This document shows positions 11,449-12,079 of a stretch of 12,079 nt of DNA, one piece after another. The stretch is from Acidimicrobiaceae bacterium (GTDB lineage Bacteria; Actinomycetota; Acidimicrobiia; Acidimicrobiales; Bog-793). The first letter of the stretch is position 1. Each line of letters starts with the position of its first letter. The notes under the pieces are model-generated. The model searched no databases. It was not told the origin of the DNA and was given only the letters and a program-made list of their open reading frames with translations. The stretch covers positions 1 through 12,079 of the forward strand of contig JAODBN010000213.1 in assembly GCA_025463965.1 (NCBI GenBank), in the 5' to 3' direction. Both the position numbers and the translations under genes were made by a program.

Positions 11449-12079
11449 CTAGGGCTTCAACACCACCTTGACGCACCCGTCTTGTTTGGTTTTGAAGAGC
11501 TCGTAGCCCTTCGGCGCGTCAGAGAGCGGAAGGCGGTGCGTCACGACGAAGCTGGGATCAATGTCACCGGCCTTGATGTGCTCGAGAAGTGGGCGCATGT
11601 ACCGCTGGACGTGGCACTGTCCCGTCCGCATGGTGAGGCCCTTGTTCATGAATGAGCCGGCCGGGAACTTATCCATCAGGCCCCCGTAGACCCCGATCAC
11701 CGAAACGATCCCACCGGGGCGGCAGGCCATGATTGCCTCGCGGAGGGCATGGGGTCGCTCCGTCTCGAGGCGGGTCGCTTGCTTGACGCGGTCGTACGCG
11801 TGAATCCCGGCGTGGCCGTGCGAGGCCTCCATGCCCACGGCGTCGATGACGGAGTCCGGTCCGCGGCCGCCCGTCATCTCGTTCAGTGCTTCTACGACGT
11901 CGGGGCGCTCGGCGAAGTTGATCGTCGCTGTCGCACCGGCGCGCTCCCGGGCCTTGTCGAGCCGGTACTCCTCGCGGTCGATGGCGATCACGTTCTCGGC
12001 GCCGAGCAGTCGAGCACTGGCGATTGCCAGGAGGCCCACCGGGCCGGCGCCCCAGACCGCGATGACCTTCTCGGGTGAC
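11449..12079 (-). CDS. Zinc-type alcohol dehydrogenase (MDR family), C-terminal half only
   Basis: Reading leftward, the frame is open from the window edge, so the N-terminal catalytic and zinc-binding half is missing here; 209 residues are visible. They start in the Rossmann domain with VIAVWGAGPVGLLAIA, followed by ENVIAIDREEYRLDKAR, whose Asp after the second strand favours NAD. GADS-like segment GRGPDSVIDAVGMEASHGHAG and the insertion before REAIMACRPGGIVSVIGVYG resemble the glutathione-independent formaldehyde dehydrogenase-like branch of zinc alcohol dehydrogenases. The C-terminus FKTKQDGCVKVVLKP is typical and complete. The GTG at 12039 lies inside the Gly-rich loop and is not the true start. 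The substrate cannot be set without the missing half. It converges on the SOS-box ORF. Confidence 0.9.
   Translation of the reverse strand, partial: SPEKVIAVWGAGPVGLLAIASARLLGAENVIAIDREEYRLDKARERAGATATINFAERPDVVEALNEMTGGRGPDSVIDAVGMEASHGHAGIHAYDRVKQATRLETERPHALREAIMACRPGGIVSVIGVYGGLMDKFPAGSFMNKGLTMRTGQCHVQRYMRPLLEHIKAGDIDPSFVVTHRLPLSDAPKGYELFKTKQDGCVKVVLKP

Noticed and set aside
1..12079. CRISPR arrays, phage or transposon genes, toxin-antitoxin or restriction systems
   Set aside because: No regularly spaced repeats, terminal inverted repeats, integrase or transposase motifs, or paired toxin-antitoxin genes were seen in any convincing frame.

Overview
This is a high-GC window whose real genes show strong G/C preference at third codon positions. 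It is most likely from an actinobacterium. Supporting signs are a GAAC-N4-GTTC SOS box of the LexA type used by Actinobacteria and Firmicutes, leaderless-looking starts, a DUF2277 protein, a divergent LacI/GH13 alpha-glucosidase pair, and a bacterial eRF1-like (baeRF/Vms1-like) protein. I cannot name the genus. There are no rRNA or tRNA genes, CRISPR arrays, insertion sequences or transposases.

Layout. (1) Bases 1-5262 are read leftward. From right to left they hold a LacI-type repressor (4234-5262), a DUF2277 protein 10 nt behind it (3969-4223), a secreted phosphodiester glycosidase-like protein (2721-3743), a PAS-PAS-LuxR regulator (1475-2584), an SDR oxidoreductase (283-1299) and the N-terminus of an unrecognised protein cut by the window edge (1-214). 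(2) Bases 5263-5528 form a divergent control region between lacI and the rightward GH13 alpha-glucosidase (5529-7295). It has a candidate promoter, an imperfect operator-like inverted repeat over the -35, and a possible leaderless small ORF. (3) Bases 7296-7859 have no convincing gene but hold a series of stem-loops. They lead into a strong Shine-Dalgarno that serves a 15-codon ORF, which overlaps the GTG start of a membrane diguanylate cyclase (7900-9630). (4) Next come an eRF1-like protein without a GGQ motif but with a putative zinc site (9816-11090), and a 70-aa ORF (11179-11391) whose apparently leaderless promoter contains a LexA-box match. (5) A leftward zinc-type alcohol dehydrogenase, cut by the right edge, converges on that ORF across a hairpin-rich 57-bp gap.

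How the genes fit together. The LacI/alpha-glucosidase pair reads as a local alpha-glucoside utilisation switch; no sugar transporter is present. The diguanylate cyclase should make cyclic di-GMP in response to an extracytoplasmic and/or cytoplasmic (Cys-rich GAF) signal, and its long structured leader suggests post-transcriptional control. The eRF1-like gene and the SOS-box small ORF hint at stress functions (ribosome rescue, DNA damage), but they have separate control signals and no link between them is shown. The best leads for something undescribed are the SOS-box microprotein and the structured leader plus 15-codon ORF ahead of the cyclase.
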